From contig OZ234495.1 in assembly GCA_965153455.1 (NCBI GenBank), forward strand, positions 3,472,001-3,536,000: a stretch of DNA of 64,000 bases, written 5' to 3'. Source of the DNA: Sphagnum compactum (lineage: Eukaryota; Bryophyta; Sphagnopsida; Sphagnales). The position numbers and the translations under genes were made by a program. Positions 1-11,625 of this stretch are shown piece after piece (the stretch's first letter is position 1; each line of letters opens with the position of its first letter). The notes beneath the pieces were generated by a model. That model did no database searches, was not told the origin of the DNA, and worked only from the letters and a program-made list of their open reading frames with translations.

Positions 1-299
1 ATTAGTAATTGAACTTGACACCTCGTTAAAGGGCTTTGAAAAGACCTTCACAATGTTAGAAGCATAATGTCCACACATACTTGTATAATTTTTTTACCAA
101 AAACTACTAAAAGAAACATGAAGGAAGGAAGATTGACCATGTGAAATAAAAAGTTAATGAACTACACATGAAGACAAAATGCCCAAAACAACATGGTTGT
201 CTCCAAGGAGAAGAAGATCATCAATATGCGCCATGTTTTAAGATAAATCTTCATCCAAAAAATGTGTGGCAAATTCTTAAAAACCCATTGGCACACCCA

Positions 300-1400
300 A
301 AATGGGAAGGCCATTTATAACCAAAGTGTAGCTATGAAGAATATATATACCTAGAAAGATCTATGAAGGACTACAACATTTGCATTTTGACGCCTTGACC
401 TTAAGCCCAACTTGAACTAATTGGGTCAAAAGGTGGTTAAAGGCATAAAAAAGTTCATTCATAGGCCCCACGATGTGGGTATTGTCCACTAAAGATGGAA
501 AGACACAATTAGGGACTTGTGTGATAGTTTCTAAAAGATTTTTATCGTGGGCCAAAGCAAATAAATGACCTCTTAGGGGGTCACCCTAATTCGTGCCTAA
601 TGATGATTTAATAATGGTGGCCCCTTCCACATGTCGCCCATGTTGGTAATTTTAAAAAAATGTCCATCATAAAACAACCTGTTAAAGGGGATAATGGTCA
701 TTAAAAACCCCTCGACATCACATAACTCTTTTAAAATAATACTTCGAAAAATGTTATTAAAAACATTTTCAATGTCGACTTGCATCATAACCTAATCAGG
801 ATGTAGGTCGATGAGGGCTTGGATGCCAAAAGGAATGGCCATATAGCTTCCAAAGGTTGATATTCCAAATTGTTGGTGGGATAGTGTTTTTGAAATGGCT
901 CTCAAAGTTATAGGACAATGGAGCAACTAATAAGTTGAAAAAACACCTTGCCTATGGCAATAGGATGAAGACCACCAATGTCTTTTGCCATCGCCAACAA
1001 TCTGTTAGCCCCTAGCATTAAGGCTATTGACCTATAGATATCCTCATGCATAATAGAAGTAATAATTTAGAATCATTTTGAAAACTTTGAAGATGGGTCC
1101 TTTGGTATGAAACATCCTTAAAGATGCTTATATACCATTCCGGACAACCCATTTAAAGACAAATGAAGAGTAATGGCTAAGGTTTGGGTAAACATAATCT
1201 TATCTAGGACAAAAGTGTGATCAAGTTGATATTAAAAAATAGGAAGAAAGACAAGGTTTAAAGAAAGGGGGTGCAGGATAACAACGATGTCTACTAAAGG
1301 AATAGTTAGAGTCATGGGTTGGAGAGCTTTGGTTGCAAGACTGTATTCATTGACTTTCCCTAAAGTTAGACATTGATGAAAGCAAGTGGTTGAAGAGTCT
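300..1400 (-). mobile_element. LINE-type reverse transcriptase relic
   Basis: Read on the minus strand, the translation keeps a recognisable non-LTR reverse-transcriptase palm across several frames. Near 780-600 is a segment opening MQVDIENVFNNIFRSI. Near 600-545 is a degraded RQGDPL-type motif running into FALAHDKNLLETI. Near 500-370 is LVDNTHIVGPMNELFYAF, where the catalytic F/Y-ADD has become LVDN, then GLKVKASKCK. Further upstream, about 1010-890, ANRLLAMAKDIGG and HPIAIGKVF belong to the same domain. Stops and frameshifts split it into pieces of about 64 codons and the catalytic pair is damaged, so it is dead. The family assignment rests on remembered motif patterns, not a search. Confidence 0.7.
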
Positions 1401-1525
1401 TCCCATGAGTGGAAAGCACAAGGTGCACAAGAAACATGTGAAAACTCTTCTTGAGAAGAAGACTAGTCACACAACATAAACTTCTTTAGGTGAGGAGAAA
1501 CCTTTTGTTGACCTAAATGACTTCT

Positions 1526-1972
1526 TCAAATATAACGCAAACACCAACAAGGCAACAAGAGGAAAAAGAACCATGTTAATTTGCTTGTTGGGTTTCGAAC
1601 AATTCGATCAAAGGGTAAATGAAAAGCTTGCTTGACCTCATTTTCAATGGTTTGAAGGATTTTGTAAAATAAATGAGAGCACACAAAACAAAACTCAAAT
1701 AGCCCCAAAATGGAGCTAGATTGAACTTGAAACCAACCTTGAAAAATAAGAGTAATGAAATCAAGGAGAATCACAGGAAGGAATGACAACTCCAAAGAAA
1801 AAATAACTTGGTTAGTTTGAGAAACAAGGTTAGCGGGAGGATGGGCACTCTTCACATGCCTCCAAAAATCACCTAAAATGTAAAAGCTTGAACAATAAAA
1901 ACAAGGGGTATTTTGCATTGATGAGGGCCACAAAGAAGGAACCATAACAATAAAAATAAAAAAACACACCAA
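1526..1972 (-). pseudogene. possible 5' ORF of the same LINE with a C2H2-like finger
   Basis: This is a 148-codon open frame on the same strand as the reverse-transcriptase relic and upstream of it. It contains CFYCSSFYILGDFWRHVKSA followed by H, a C-x2-C-x11-H-x4-H pattern like a C2H2 zinc finger. Such fingers occur near the N terminus of some LINE proteins. The start lies inside the adjoining minisatellite, so the true N terminus is unclear. It could be a chance ORF; strand and finger spacing are the only support. Confidence 0.4.
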
Positions 1973-2556
1973 AAACCCTTAAGAAGGAAAAATTCAAGTA
2001 GCCCCCCCCCCCCAAAAAAAAAAAACTACATAAAAGAAAACTCTAAGAAGCAAAAACTCAAACAGCCGCCCCCCCCCCCCCCCTCCCCCCTCCCCAAATG
2101 TTTTTTAAAAAACTACACCAAAAACCCCTACGCAAAAAAAAAAAAACTCAAGTAACTCCCCCCCCCCCCCCCCCATCTGAATGTTTTTTTAAAAAACTAC
2201 ACCAAAAACCGCTAGGAAGCAAAAACTCAAGCAACCCCCAAAAGAAAAAAAGAACAACTACAGCGTAAACCTCTATGAAGCAAAAACTCAAGCAGCAAAC
2301 CCCCCCTCTCCTCCCCCCCCCCCCCCCACCCACCCGCCCTAAACAACTACACTGAAAACAACAAAAATTCAAGCAACCCCCCTTTCCCCAAAACAACTAC
2401 ACTGGAAAACCCCTACAAAGCAAAAACTCAAGCAGCCCCCTTTATTAAAATGAAAATTAAAAAAGCAAAAAACTACACCGCAAACTCCTACGAAGCAAAA
2501 ACTCAAGCAGCCCCCTTTATTAAAATGAAAATTAAAAAAGCAAAAAACTACACTAG
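1966..2556. repeat. poly-C/poly-A minisatellite, about 8 degenerate units
   Basis: A unit built around GCAAAAACTCAAGCAGCCCC and an ACTACACC motif repeats across the block. The last two complete units are nearly identical with a 75-bp period (CAAAAACTCA at 2421 and 2496). Earlier units vary in length because the C and A runs expand and shrink; C runs reach about 15. It abuts the 5' side of the minus-strand LINE relic. Confidence 0.85.
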
Positions 2557-4440
2557 CATGATTTCCCTTGTTGGTCTACCTCCGTTTTGGCCTAATTAAA
2601 TGCATATTATACAAATCCAAGTAGAGTTTATTGAATTTAAGCCCCCAAATGTGAACTTAATATTGGGTTATATTTGGGGCACCTCAATTTTAATAGAATA
2701 TGGACCAAAAAATATTTAGGTAGGATTTTATTTCATATCAAACCCGTCACCTCCACATATATGGATCAAAGTTCATTTCATTCTTTCTCTTTTCAAGGAA
2801 TGCCAAGCCCACTCTTCACTTAAAAGAGGTATGAAAAATATCTCTTCTTTAACCTTTGATGATTTTTGGTAAAAGTGGATTTAATTCTTGCAGATTATTT
2901 CACATTACCATAGCAACATATTTTTACTACAATATGCACACATTCACAATTTCTGCCTTGACTCTAAACACATTTGATTCTACAATTTATTAAAACACTA
3001 GACTCATGGTTATTTCATATAACTAAAATCTACATTTTAGAACACAATGTAAAAAAAATTCAAAGATAAGATCATAATTCATTTCGTTACATTTTTGATA
3101 CTATAGAAAATTCGCACAACAATATGGATATGAAAATCATTGTAAAAGTCGATACTTCTTTGTTTTATTAAAAAATTAGTTAGAATTACATCAAATTTCA
3201 TGTTTTGTTGAAATGAAATCCAAATAACAAAATAAAATTTGTGGTTATCTACTACAAAGTATTTCCACCTATATTTACTCCCCAAAATTATGTGTCTAAT
3301 AATGAATTTTTGCCCCTAGAACTCCCATCTTTGGGTAGTCCCAAGCTGTATCATCATGATCCAAAACCAATAAGAATTAAAAATTGAAATATACAATGTT
3401 CCATGATCAATCCCTATCTTAATGTTTTGTTAATCCAAAACCATGCAATCATCCTACCCCTTTAACAATTTTTAATTATAATATCATAGCCTAGGGTCAG
3501 TTTCCAAATAGCCAAAACATTTTTTTTTTCCAACAAATTAATTCGCTTTTAAAATTTGAAATTATTGAAATTTTTCATGATCTATTATGATATTGTGATA
3601 TGAGGAGTGAAATTATTTAGAGTGTAAGCTATGATAATTATGATGATTTTCAATATGTCAACTTCATATTTTCATAAAAATTCATTGCACTATTTTAACA
3701 ATTATTTAATGTCGAATTTGACCTTAGGGTAAAGTACTTGTACTTTTTCATTGTGCTTGCTCAATGAATTAATTATATGTTTATTTTATATTTATTTATG
3801 CATTTATTTGATTAGGATGTATTTTTCCATTGATGTTTGTTTATTTCTGGTTTTTCCCCCTTCACCATTAACCATCCACCCCCACTGCGTAGGGTGAGTT
3901 TAGGGCATAGGGTATGGAGATTTATATTTTTTGTTTTAAATTTAATCACATGTTTGACGGGTCCACAATGCCTATTGCTCATCACATATTTGGGGGTTTA
4001 AGGTTGAGGGTTTTAGGTGTATACCCAAAAAGATGCAAGCCTAGCTTGCTACCCTAACACAATGCTAGACCTCACATAACATGTACTATAAAAAATTATT
4101 ATACATCTTTTCAATATTGTTTATTCCAATAGGTTTTTTTTTGTGAGTGCAAAATTGGATGCCAAAAAATTGTCATGTTTTTCCTATAGGGTTTAAAAGT
4201 TGAACATTAAGCACCATGGTATCGATGGTTTTAATTGTGTGATTTGTGTATAGAAAACCTTAAACACCATGATTGTGATAATGAAAATATTGTAATTTAT
4301 AGTATAATGGGTGTCATAAAAATAATTTAGATTAGAGATTTTTTTTCATCATTCATTTATTTAATGACAATCGTGCATATACCATTCAATCAACCTTTTT
4401 CATGTTTATTCTTGGGATAGAATATTGAAGGCATTTCTAG
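2557..4440. other. AT-rich stretch, no gene seen
   Basis: Only short open frames (68 codons or fewer) without recognisable domains. The sequence is AT-rich with homopolymer runs. No tRNA, splice-bounded exon or clear transposon terminus was found. Confidence 0.5.
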
Positions 4441-5732
4441 GAAGTTCAAAGACATGGGTCGAGCTCCCAAGGCCGCCAAAGTATACAAGTCCAAAACCCA
4501 ACCAAGCCACCATTTTCCAATGTGGATTTGGTGTGGGTTAAAGGTGAACGCCATGGAGGTTCAAACAAGAAATCCATTGATGTGGCATACATCCCATATG
4601 CATGTGTCCAAGACTTCCTATAGGGCGAACAAGGCAACCTATGTAGCCCAATGGAATGGAACATCCACAAGAACATGCCTGTACAAAATGATGTCAAAAA
4701 CCCCATAATTCGGCAGCACCTTGGGCATACTTGGTATGTATCACAGGAGGGTATTGCCTTCATTTGCTTGTTATTTACTAGAATTGTAGTATACAAAATT
4801 GGAATGCAACCTTTCCTTAATTAATTGAACGTGATGTAAATATTTTAATTTTGATGCTGGTTCAAGGCATGCTATGTTACAAAGTTGATTTGTTGGTTGA
4901 CAATTTGATGGGGGTATTGAGTGGGTGAAAATCTAAAGTGGCCTTGAGGGCTTTCTTATATAATGCCCTTGACCCATGGATCAATTTTGTAAGGCCATCA
5001 TCTTTTTCCTCTAGTGGAATTGGATACCCAAGGATGGATCCATTGCCCCACTTCGAGATGCCAAGGAGTTAGAAAAGTCGATGAGGAGCTAATTTCACCA
5101 AGGTTGGTTTGGGTAACTCAAGATGTTGCAATGCTTCAGCCTACTCAACTACACATGCATGTCATGGTGCTTTGCCAAGTGTTGAACAAGGAACCATGTG
5201 GCCAGACAAACAACCACCTTGCATACCCCAGTTTGCCCATGGAAAGTTTGAATCTTGATCTACAAGGAAGTGAACCTCAATGAAGGGCATTAAATGATGA
5301 AGGTATTGCATGCACCCCAATGAATGGACTGTTGGAAAAAATGAGGGTATTGCTTAAACACCATATTGCCTACACACCATTAAGCTAAAATGTAGTTAAC
5401 ATCATTGAAACATGGGGGTTATTGAATAAAAAAATATAAACAAAATTTCTTTTTGCCCAAAACATGGGGATATTGCACGAAAAAGATTGGCCAAAAAAAT
5501 CCCCACCTTCCCTCTCACATGAGGAAAGGTGGGGTGTGGGGGTGTGGGGTTTTTTAACATTAATGTTAACCAAATTGGTGACTTTGAAGAGGGACAAAAA
5601 AAAACGTAAGTGAGGTGAAAAATTGCAATGCAAATTAATGTTAGCCAAGTTGGTGACCTTTAATAATTTGACCTTCAACCACCATAGTCGTGGTAATTTG
5701 ATTGTTGAATCCATAATACATTTTTCAATTTC
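4441..5732. other. unrecognised short ORFs, probably old repeat DNA
   Basis: There are overlapping open frames on both strands at 4446-4796 (116 codons, minus) and 4454-4708 (84 codons, plus), one of 89 codons at 5014-5283 (plus) and one of 116 codons at 5385-5735 (minus). None shows a domain, splice-linked neighbours or codon pattern I recognise. GC is higher than in the flanks, which suggests a decayed element, but no terminal structure was found on the left side. Confidence 0.3.
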
Positions 5733-6000
5733 CACTAGTAGAAAACCCCCTTTTCCCGATTACATTTCCAACTCCTTTTCAACTATAATTTTTAGTTGAA
5801 AATGACAAACTTAGTTGGAAAATATTATTTGCACCTGAAAACAATCTCAATTGACAAGTACAAGTTGAAAAGGACATTCCAATTGAAAACCTTAACCATG
5901 TGTCAACACCACATCAATTGCCACTTCGAACCATTTTAGTTGTGAATGACATGAATTGTTATAGTTGAAATCATTTTAAACTTGAATAATAGGGTGGATG
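5733..6000 (+). mobile_element. CACTA-like transposon terminus with subterminal repeats
   Basis: The block opens with CACTAGTAGAAAACCCCC at 5733, close to the plant CACTA (En/Spm-type) terminal signature, which begins CACTA followed by GAAAA. The next ~250 bp carry several AGTTGAAAA-type motifs in both orientations, for example near 5781, 5797, 5848 and 5965, as expected of CACTA subterminal repeats. No matching inverted end was found in the window, so this is either one end of a large element or a fragment. Confidence 0.5.
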
Positions 6001-6251
6001 AACTCCATTCATACGTTTCATGACATCATCATTTTTGTATTTCAATATTAAAAATTTTAAAAAATTAAATATGAATTGTCCAATTTAAGAAGGGAGGATA
6101 TTTTGAGACGTGGATTAAAGAGACACTGATGTGTGGAAGTGATAAGCAATTTAAAAACTAAATATTGTTGATAAATAACGTTAATCTAAATTGTCCATCT
6201 TGCATCCAAAAGGATTTTGACACTTGGACATAAATTTTATATTTCACTAGG

Positions 6252-6362
6252 CCTAGGTACCTACCTATTTGATTGAATTTAAGTACCTATGTAGGTAAGT
6301 AGGTAAAATAACCTATGTTTAACTAAGTAGGTAACTAAGCTACCTACCCATCAAAACCTATT
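6252..6362. repeat. TACC/GGTA tetranucleotide cluster
   Basis: Runs of TACC, ACCT and their complements (GTACCTATGTAGGTAAGTAGG and similar) occur in both orientations over about 110 bp. They form several short overlapping palindromes. The same motif recurs at 10138-10255 and 41764-41797. Confidence 0.6.
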
Positions 6363-6575
6363 TACTAAATAAATTAGTTGAGGATAATCCTATTTTATTT
6401 TTCGCTTAGTTTTTGGGGTCAAAACATTTTGATTGGTTAATCCCAAGTTCCATTTTTTTTATAAAAATGGGTACAATATTTTAATTACATCTTAATTGCA
6501 ACTATTAGGATACACATGTTGATAATTTAAGGACAAAAACTTATAAATATTTGTACATTGTTTTATTGCTTTTGA

Positions 6576-7150
6576 AGCTCAAAAACATTTTGTAACCCTT
6601 TACTTTGCATCTAATGCAACAAAAATTGTTCAAATCAATGAAGGTTTGAGCAAAATATGCCTTTTCCAAGTGAAGGGAGTCATGGGCATGATGTGGGTTG
6701 GCACATATAGTGAGTTTGCATTTTAGAGCTTGAGATCTTTGGATGTCACTCTATTGTCTTTGCACTTCAAAAATATGTTGTAAAACTTTAGATGGTGCAA
6801 CCAATGCAGCAAAAATCGCTCAAATTGATAAAGGTTTGAACAAGATATGCATTCTCCAAATGAAGGGGGTCATGGGCATGATGTGGGTTGCCACATATGA
6901 CCAATTTACATTTTGGAGCCTAAGATCTTTGGATGTCACTCTATTGTTTTCAATGATTTTGTAAAGATTCAGATGGCACATTTAATGCAACAAAACTTGT
7001 TCAAATTGATGAAGGTTTGAGCAAGATATGCGATCTCCAAGTGAAGGGGGTCATGGGGATGTGGTTGGCAATTATCACTAGTTTGTATTTTGGAGCTTAA
7101 GATTTTTGGACGTCACTCTATTGTCTTTCCATTTCAAAAATGGTTTGTAA
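6576..7150. repeat. three tandem copies of a ~185-bp repeat
   Basis: The marker AAGGTTTGA falls at 6641, 6831 and 7012, giving spacings of 190 and 181 bp. Each unit holds a conserved GTCATGGGCATGATGTGGG stretch and a GATGTCACTCTATTG stretch. The units are clearly homologous but diverged by point changes and small indels. There is no conserved reading frame across units. Confidence 0.85.
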
Positions 7151-9955
7151 AGCTTCAAATAACGTTTCCATAGCTTTTTAAATTATTTAAAGCAAACAAA
7201 AAATGAGGAAGAAATGAAATTTGAAAGTAAGGGGTTTCAATGTTTTTTTTTCTTTCTTCTTTGTTTTTGGAGTTTCGTGAAAAAGTGTAGATTTTCAATC
7301 AGTTCACCCATGGTCATGAAATGTTTTCCAAAAACACAAAAAACTTCAAAATTTTGGTAAAGGTTTGGTGATAGGTGTGTCTACCCTATCCATTAATTAT
7401 GTTACAATAGGCTAATCCACCTACTCGTTGTATTAAATATTAAACATAAAAATATCTAACAAATAAAAAACCTGTTATCATCATTACTAAATATTTAAAA
7501 TAATAATAATTACTAATGTTGATATTATTATATTTTATCTTGCTAGATATTAAGTATAATTGTATTAATTAAAATTTTCAAATAACATTATTATATTCAA
7601 TAATAATTATAATTAATTATATAATTGATGGTAATAATCATATAAAATAATACTTAAATTTGATATTAGAAAATAAATATTCATTTTACAATATGTTGCT
7701 AAAAGACAGCGGAATCAACCCAGAAACTAGAACCAAACAACACCAGTTTGAACCAATGTTATGTGGGTATTAGAATTTGCTACAGATACTTACTGATTAT
7801 AACCTGGGTACATATGCAGTCACCCAGCACGGGTGAAAAAAAAATCTAAAATCAGGTTTTGGTGTAGAACCTAGGTTCTCAAATGTTTTGAATTTTTTTT
7901 AAAAAAACAAGCTTTTCTAACCGTGGGTTCTGTGCCAGTTGTTTCAGGGAAACTGCTGGTTCTTCCATGTTTCCGAATAACCCAAACCGAAAGTTCTCTC
8001 AAAAACAAATCCATGCTCCTTTGATTCTGAAACATAAAATAAACCAAAACAGTCGGTCACTGACAAAATCAAATAACTCCACATCACTGGTTGAAACCCA
8101 GGACTAGTACCAACTCTCCACCAGACCCTCCCTCCTGCAACCCTTTGCAAAATCAGATGCATTATTGTACTTTCAAATTTTCGTCCAGAAGATTAGGCAA
8201 ACTCTACTGTCAATGTCCTGAATCCTAAGTCATCTATTCTTCAAAGTCAAGCACCTACAACATGGTACAGACTGAAGCACCTACGAGACTACAAAATCAA
8301 CACCCTACAAGGTCTAGTGGCAGAGAACTAGAAGAGAGCAGGGACTTTTTTTCGACATTATTGATGTACGTCCAATGCAGAGGATCGTCAGCATTCGTTA
8401 GCTTGAAATGGCAACTGTCCTGGGTCGGCTTTAGCATTTCTACGAAAGTGCTGTTACAAGTGGTGACTTCGGAAGTGACTAGGTCTAGATGTGGCTAATT
8501 TAACATTTTTATTTCGAAAAATGGCGAAACAATCCCTGAAAATCCCAGTTCTTTCATTTTTTGAAAAACATTTGCCAACTTCCAAAATTTTCACCTTTGC
8601 ACCTTTGCACACATCGGAATGGACCCTTTCCGCAAGGAGTTAGGAGAGTCTAGGAAGGGTCACTGTGGAAAAGGGTCCAAAAGCAGAGGTTAATGAAATT
8701 GAGCATTCCTATTGGTCAAGAGTTATATATTTTCAAATTCTGTGAGAATGGAAGTCATCATATGGTTTGAGGACATTGGTGAGAGCACATCAACTCTCCC
8801 ATTTTTGACCAATTCTAAAGTTGGCATGGCTGGTATTGTGAATCTTCACAAGATGGCTCCTATAAAGAACTCATTTTCACACCTTCACAGTGCACAAAAT
8901 GGAGGCCAATCATCATATTTCCATCTTGTTCAACAGCTACACATTGCAATGCATTACTTGTACAATCACTCTATGCACTGCCGTAGTAAAAAACAAAAGC
9001 CACCAATATCTTGTGCCTATGCTCATTCATTGTGTGTAGTAGAAGTAAAAAAAACTTATATAAAAAAGAAAAAAAACAATACCCTTAACTCAAAATTCTT
9101 CCATTTCTTCTCATTAGGTAAACAAGTTTGTTTCACATAGAATTTGTACTGTTGCCAAATTATATGCAGCCAAGAAAAATAAATTACAGGGAAAAATGCA
9201 GAAATCTTGGGCTTCAAAGTGGGCTTCAAATAGCTTTGTGACACTATGTAATGAGTACTCTCTGTATGATAGTGTGACTCATGTTGATTAGGTACCTGGT
9301 TGTGGGTAACCCCAAAGTTCCTGTTTTTTTTTTGTGATTGGCATCATTGATTGGGCCATCATAAAAACTGATAAAATGTAGCAAATGCGACATGCCCAAA
9401 GCACATATACTGGAGTGTCCTTGTTTTGATCTTGTTATTTCGGTCACAAGATCAGAACTAAAGGCAAAGGATATGGGATAAAGCAAGGTGCTATTGGGAA
9501 CATCTTGGGAACCCAGTAGGAATTGGATGGGAACACATTGGGAAGATAGTCCCTACCCTCCTTCTCGAAAGAAAAAACAAACTGGGCCCTTGAGTGCATG
9601 CGGGCTCACCTCCTTGCTACCCAGAATTTCTATGCCTACTTCCTCTGTTCTTTACCATTTTTGGCCTAGGCTAATTGGAGGGGCATGAACTCTGGGTGGC
9701 ACCACATTTTAATTACTGTCACCTACAGAATGTCCACCACCAGCATCATGGTTTTTTTTTTTCAATCTTGTGGCATGGAAAATTTGGCGAAAATTTCCCC
9801 CAAAAAATAGAAAAACTCATCAAATCTACACTAGAACACAATTTTTTTTATAAAAAACCCCAAATTTTTTGTTAAAATCACAGATTTTGTGGGAAAAGAA
9901 ATCATCGATCACCATGGTTTGACAAATTATTCTCTTTTTCTTTTGGAAGCTTGTG
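7151..9955. other. intergenic stretch, no supported gene
   Basis: The first ~550 bp are very AT-rich. A perfect palindrome GAACCTAGGTTC lies at 7867-7878 with further GGTTC motifs nearby. Plus-strand frames at 8262-8498 (78 codons) and 8712-9140 (142 codons; ends in a lysine/asparagine-rich tract) show no domain I recognise, and no convincing splice pairing links them. I do not call them genes. Confidence 0.4.
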
Positions 9956-10033
9956 AATGTTTTCTGGGGAGATATTACCAGAGGAGTTGTCAAACAAACC
10001 TAAGAGTTGTGGGACCGACTTGAGGAGTATCAC

Positions 10034-10395
10034 AGCCTGGGCCAGAGTGAACCAGAACCGACCAATAATGCACCATGAAGGATGGATGGAAAGTGAACAA
10101 GGAACAAATTTCTTTTGGGCTCCAGTTCTTGCTTGTTTTACTACCTACCTACTAACCAGCTGCCTAATAGGTGGGTAGTAAAGACAGCCCTTCCCTATGT
10201 AGAATCCATCTACTTACCCAATAGTCACCTATCTTCCTACGTATCTACCTATATACATGACTTCCGTCTTCCACAAGGGGTTACCCAAGGTGAAATCAGA
10301 TATTAACTCAGTTGAGGTTCATCCACAACTGAGTGATGACAGCCATCCAGTGGATGGTGCATTGGTGAGTGCCGGTTCACTCTGGTCCACAGGCT
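10034..10395. mobile_element. fold-back / MITE-like element with ~50-bp inverted ends
   Basis: About 50 bp at the left (10034-10088) reappear inverted at the right (10340-10395). A perfect 12-mer CCAGAGTGAACC at left matches GGTTCACTCTGG at right, flanked by further matches such as AATGCACCAT. Inside lies a second, near-perfect palindrome of ~50 bp centred on CAGCTG (about 10137-10187) built from TACC/GGTA units, and a hairpin with 9-bp arms ACTCAGTTG and CAACTGAGT near 10307-10335. No transposase is present. Target-site duplications could not be fixed. Confidence 0.6.
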
Positions 10396-10555
10396 GAATC
10401 GTGTATAAGGCCAAGTTCGAGCCTTGCAGTCTCCAGGCGCACAAGTTTCCTCTTCACTGGATTGCCGACTTCGCAAAAGTCTTGAGTCTCCGGGGCAATC
10501 CTCATTACTCCGATAATCTGTCTCTCTCGATATACTTCCATAGAGCTGCGATGCT

Positions 10556-11060
10556 AGAGGTTTCAGGACTTGTGTTTCAAGAATTATGAGATGCGGTCCG
10601 TGTGTTAGTTGCTTTCAAATCATGAGGTGGACAATTTGTTCACCATGTGAATGTGCATGTAAACGGGACAAATGATTTATGTTGTCACAGCAGAGAGTCA
10701 AGATGTTCCCAACTCGGTGACTCATAGTCTTCTTTCAGAAGACATGCTCCTTTGACTCTGGCACTGAAAAATCAGTTCGCTAGAGGTTTCAAGGATTTCT
10801 CGTGTTTCAGGAAATTAGATGTGACTGTCCGTGTGCCAATTGCTTTACAGGCATAAGCTGAACAATATGTGTACGGAAACTTGATGATAATAGCCGATGG
10901 TCCTTTGAATTTGTCACTGGAAGATTGGGTTGCCAGCTCGGTTCCAGGAGTTTCTTGTATTTTCAATAATCAGATGTGGTTCGTGTGCCAGTTGCTGTCA
11001 AGGCATGGGATGAACAATTTGTGCAGGATGCGCACGGAAACCTGATCTCAAATTTGTGTT
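10556..11060. repeat. three diverged repeats upstream of the NLR-like gene
   Basis: Units share a GAGGTTTC...TGTTTCA stretch, a GTCCGTGTG marker and a following GAACAATTTGTG-like stretch. The marker falls near 10595, 10826 and 10978, so spacing is irregular (about 231 and 152 bp). The last two units also share a preceding CCTTTGA...CACTG motif. They could be duplicated promoter sequence or old duplicated 5' exons of the downstream gene; no open frame spans them. Confidence 0.55.
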
Positions 11061-11625
11061 GTTACTTACAAAAGTCGCGTTGTCATGCTGCGAAATTTTT
11101 TTTCACGATTTGGAAAGCGACCTTCTACTGACCTCCACACTGAAAGGTTGGTTTGCGGAAAGGCTTCTCCTTCAACAACTCCTTCAAGGGCATCTCATGA
11201 TGTAATCATTCCAATTCTAGTGTAGTTTTTTCATTAGGTTCTGAAGCAAAAATTTCATACATACTCTTGAGGCTCAACTTCGAATACTGTAAAATTAAGT
11301 TATCAGTGTAATAATTAGCACATATAAAGCTCATGGATTTGACATGTTTTGAGCAAATAACCAAAGATTGGTGTTTTTTATGATTTTCGACATACTATGC
11401 GGATGCTCGCCAGACCAACGAGATCTACAATTCTATTGTCTCTAATTGTCAAAGTTTTTAGGATTGATGCTTCAAGACGTGTCTCATCCTTTTACTGGTG
11501 ACTTGTGTGATCGGTCCTTGACACTTGATAGATTAAGGAGTGGGTTTTGAATATAAGTAGGAATGAATTGCAGACCAGAGTGTCCCTATTGGGAGGCATT
11601 AAATCCCTTTGTAATTGTTTTATAG
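11061..11625 (+). other. presumed 5' region or intron of the NLR-like gene
   Basis: The first exon of the downstream gene that I can support opens after a TTTTATAG acceptor at 11625. Any start codon must therefore lie upstream in another exon. I could not place that exon: frames here are short and broken, and no ATG-bearing exon with a phase-compatible donor stood out. Confidence 0.4.

Noticed and set aside
2148-2396. 82-codon minus-strand glycine-rich ORF
   Set aside because: It lies entirely in the poly-C minisatellite; the glycine tracts are translated C runs.
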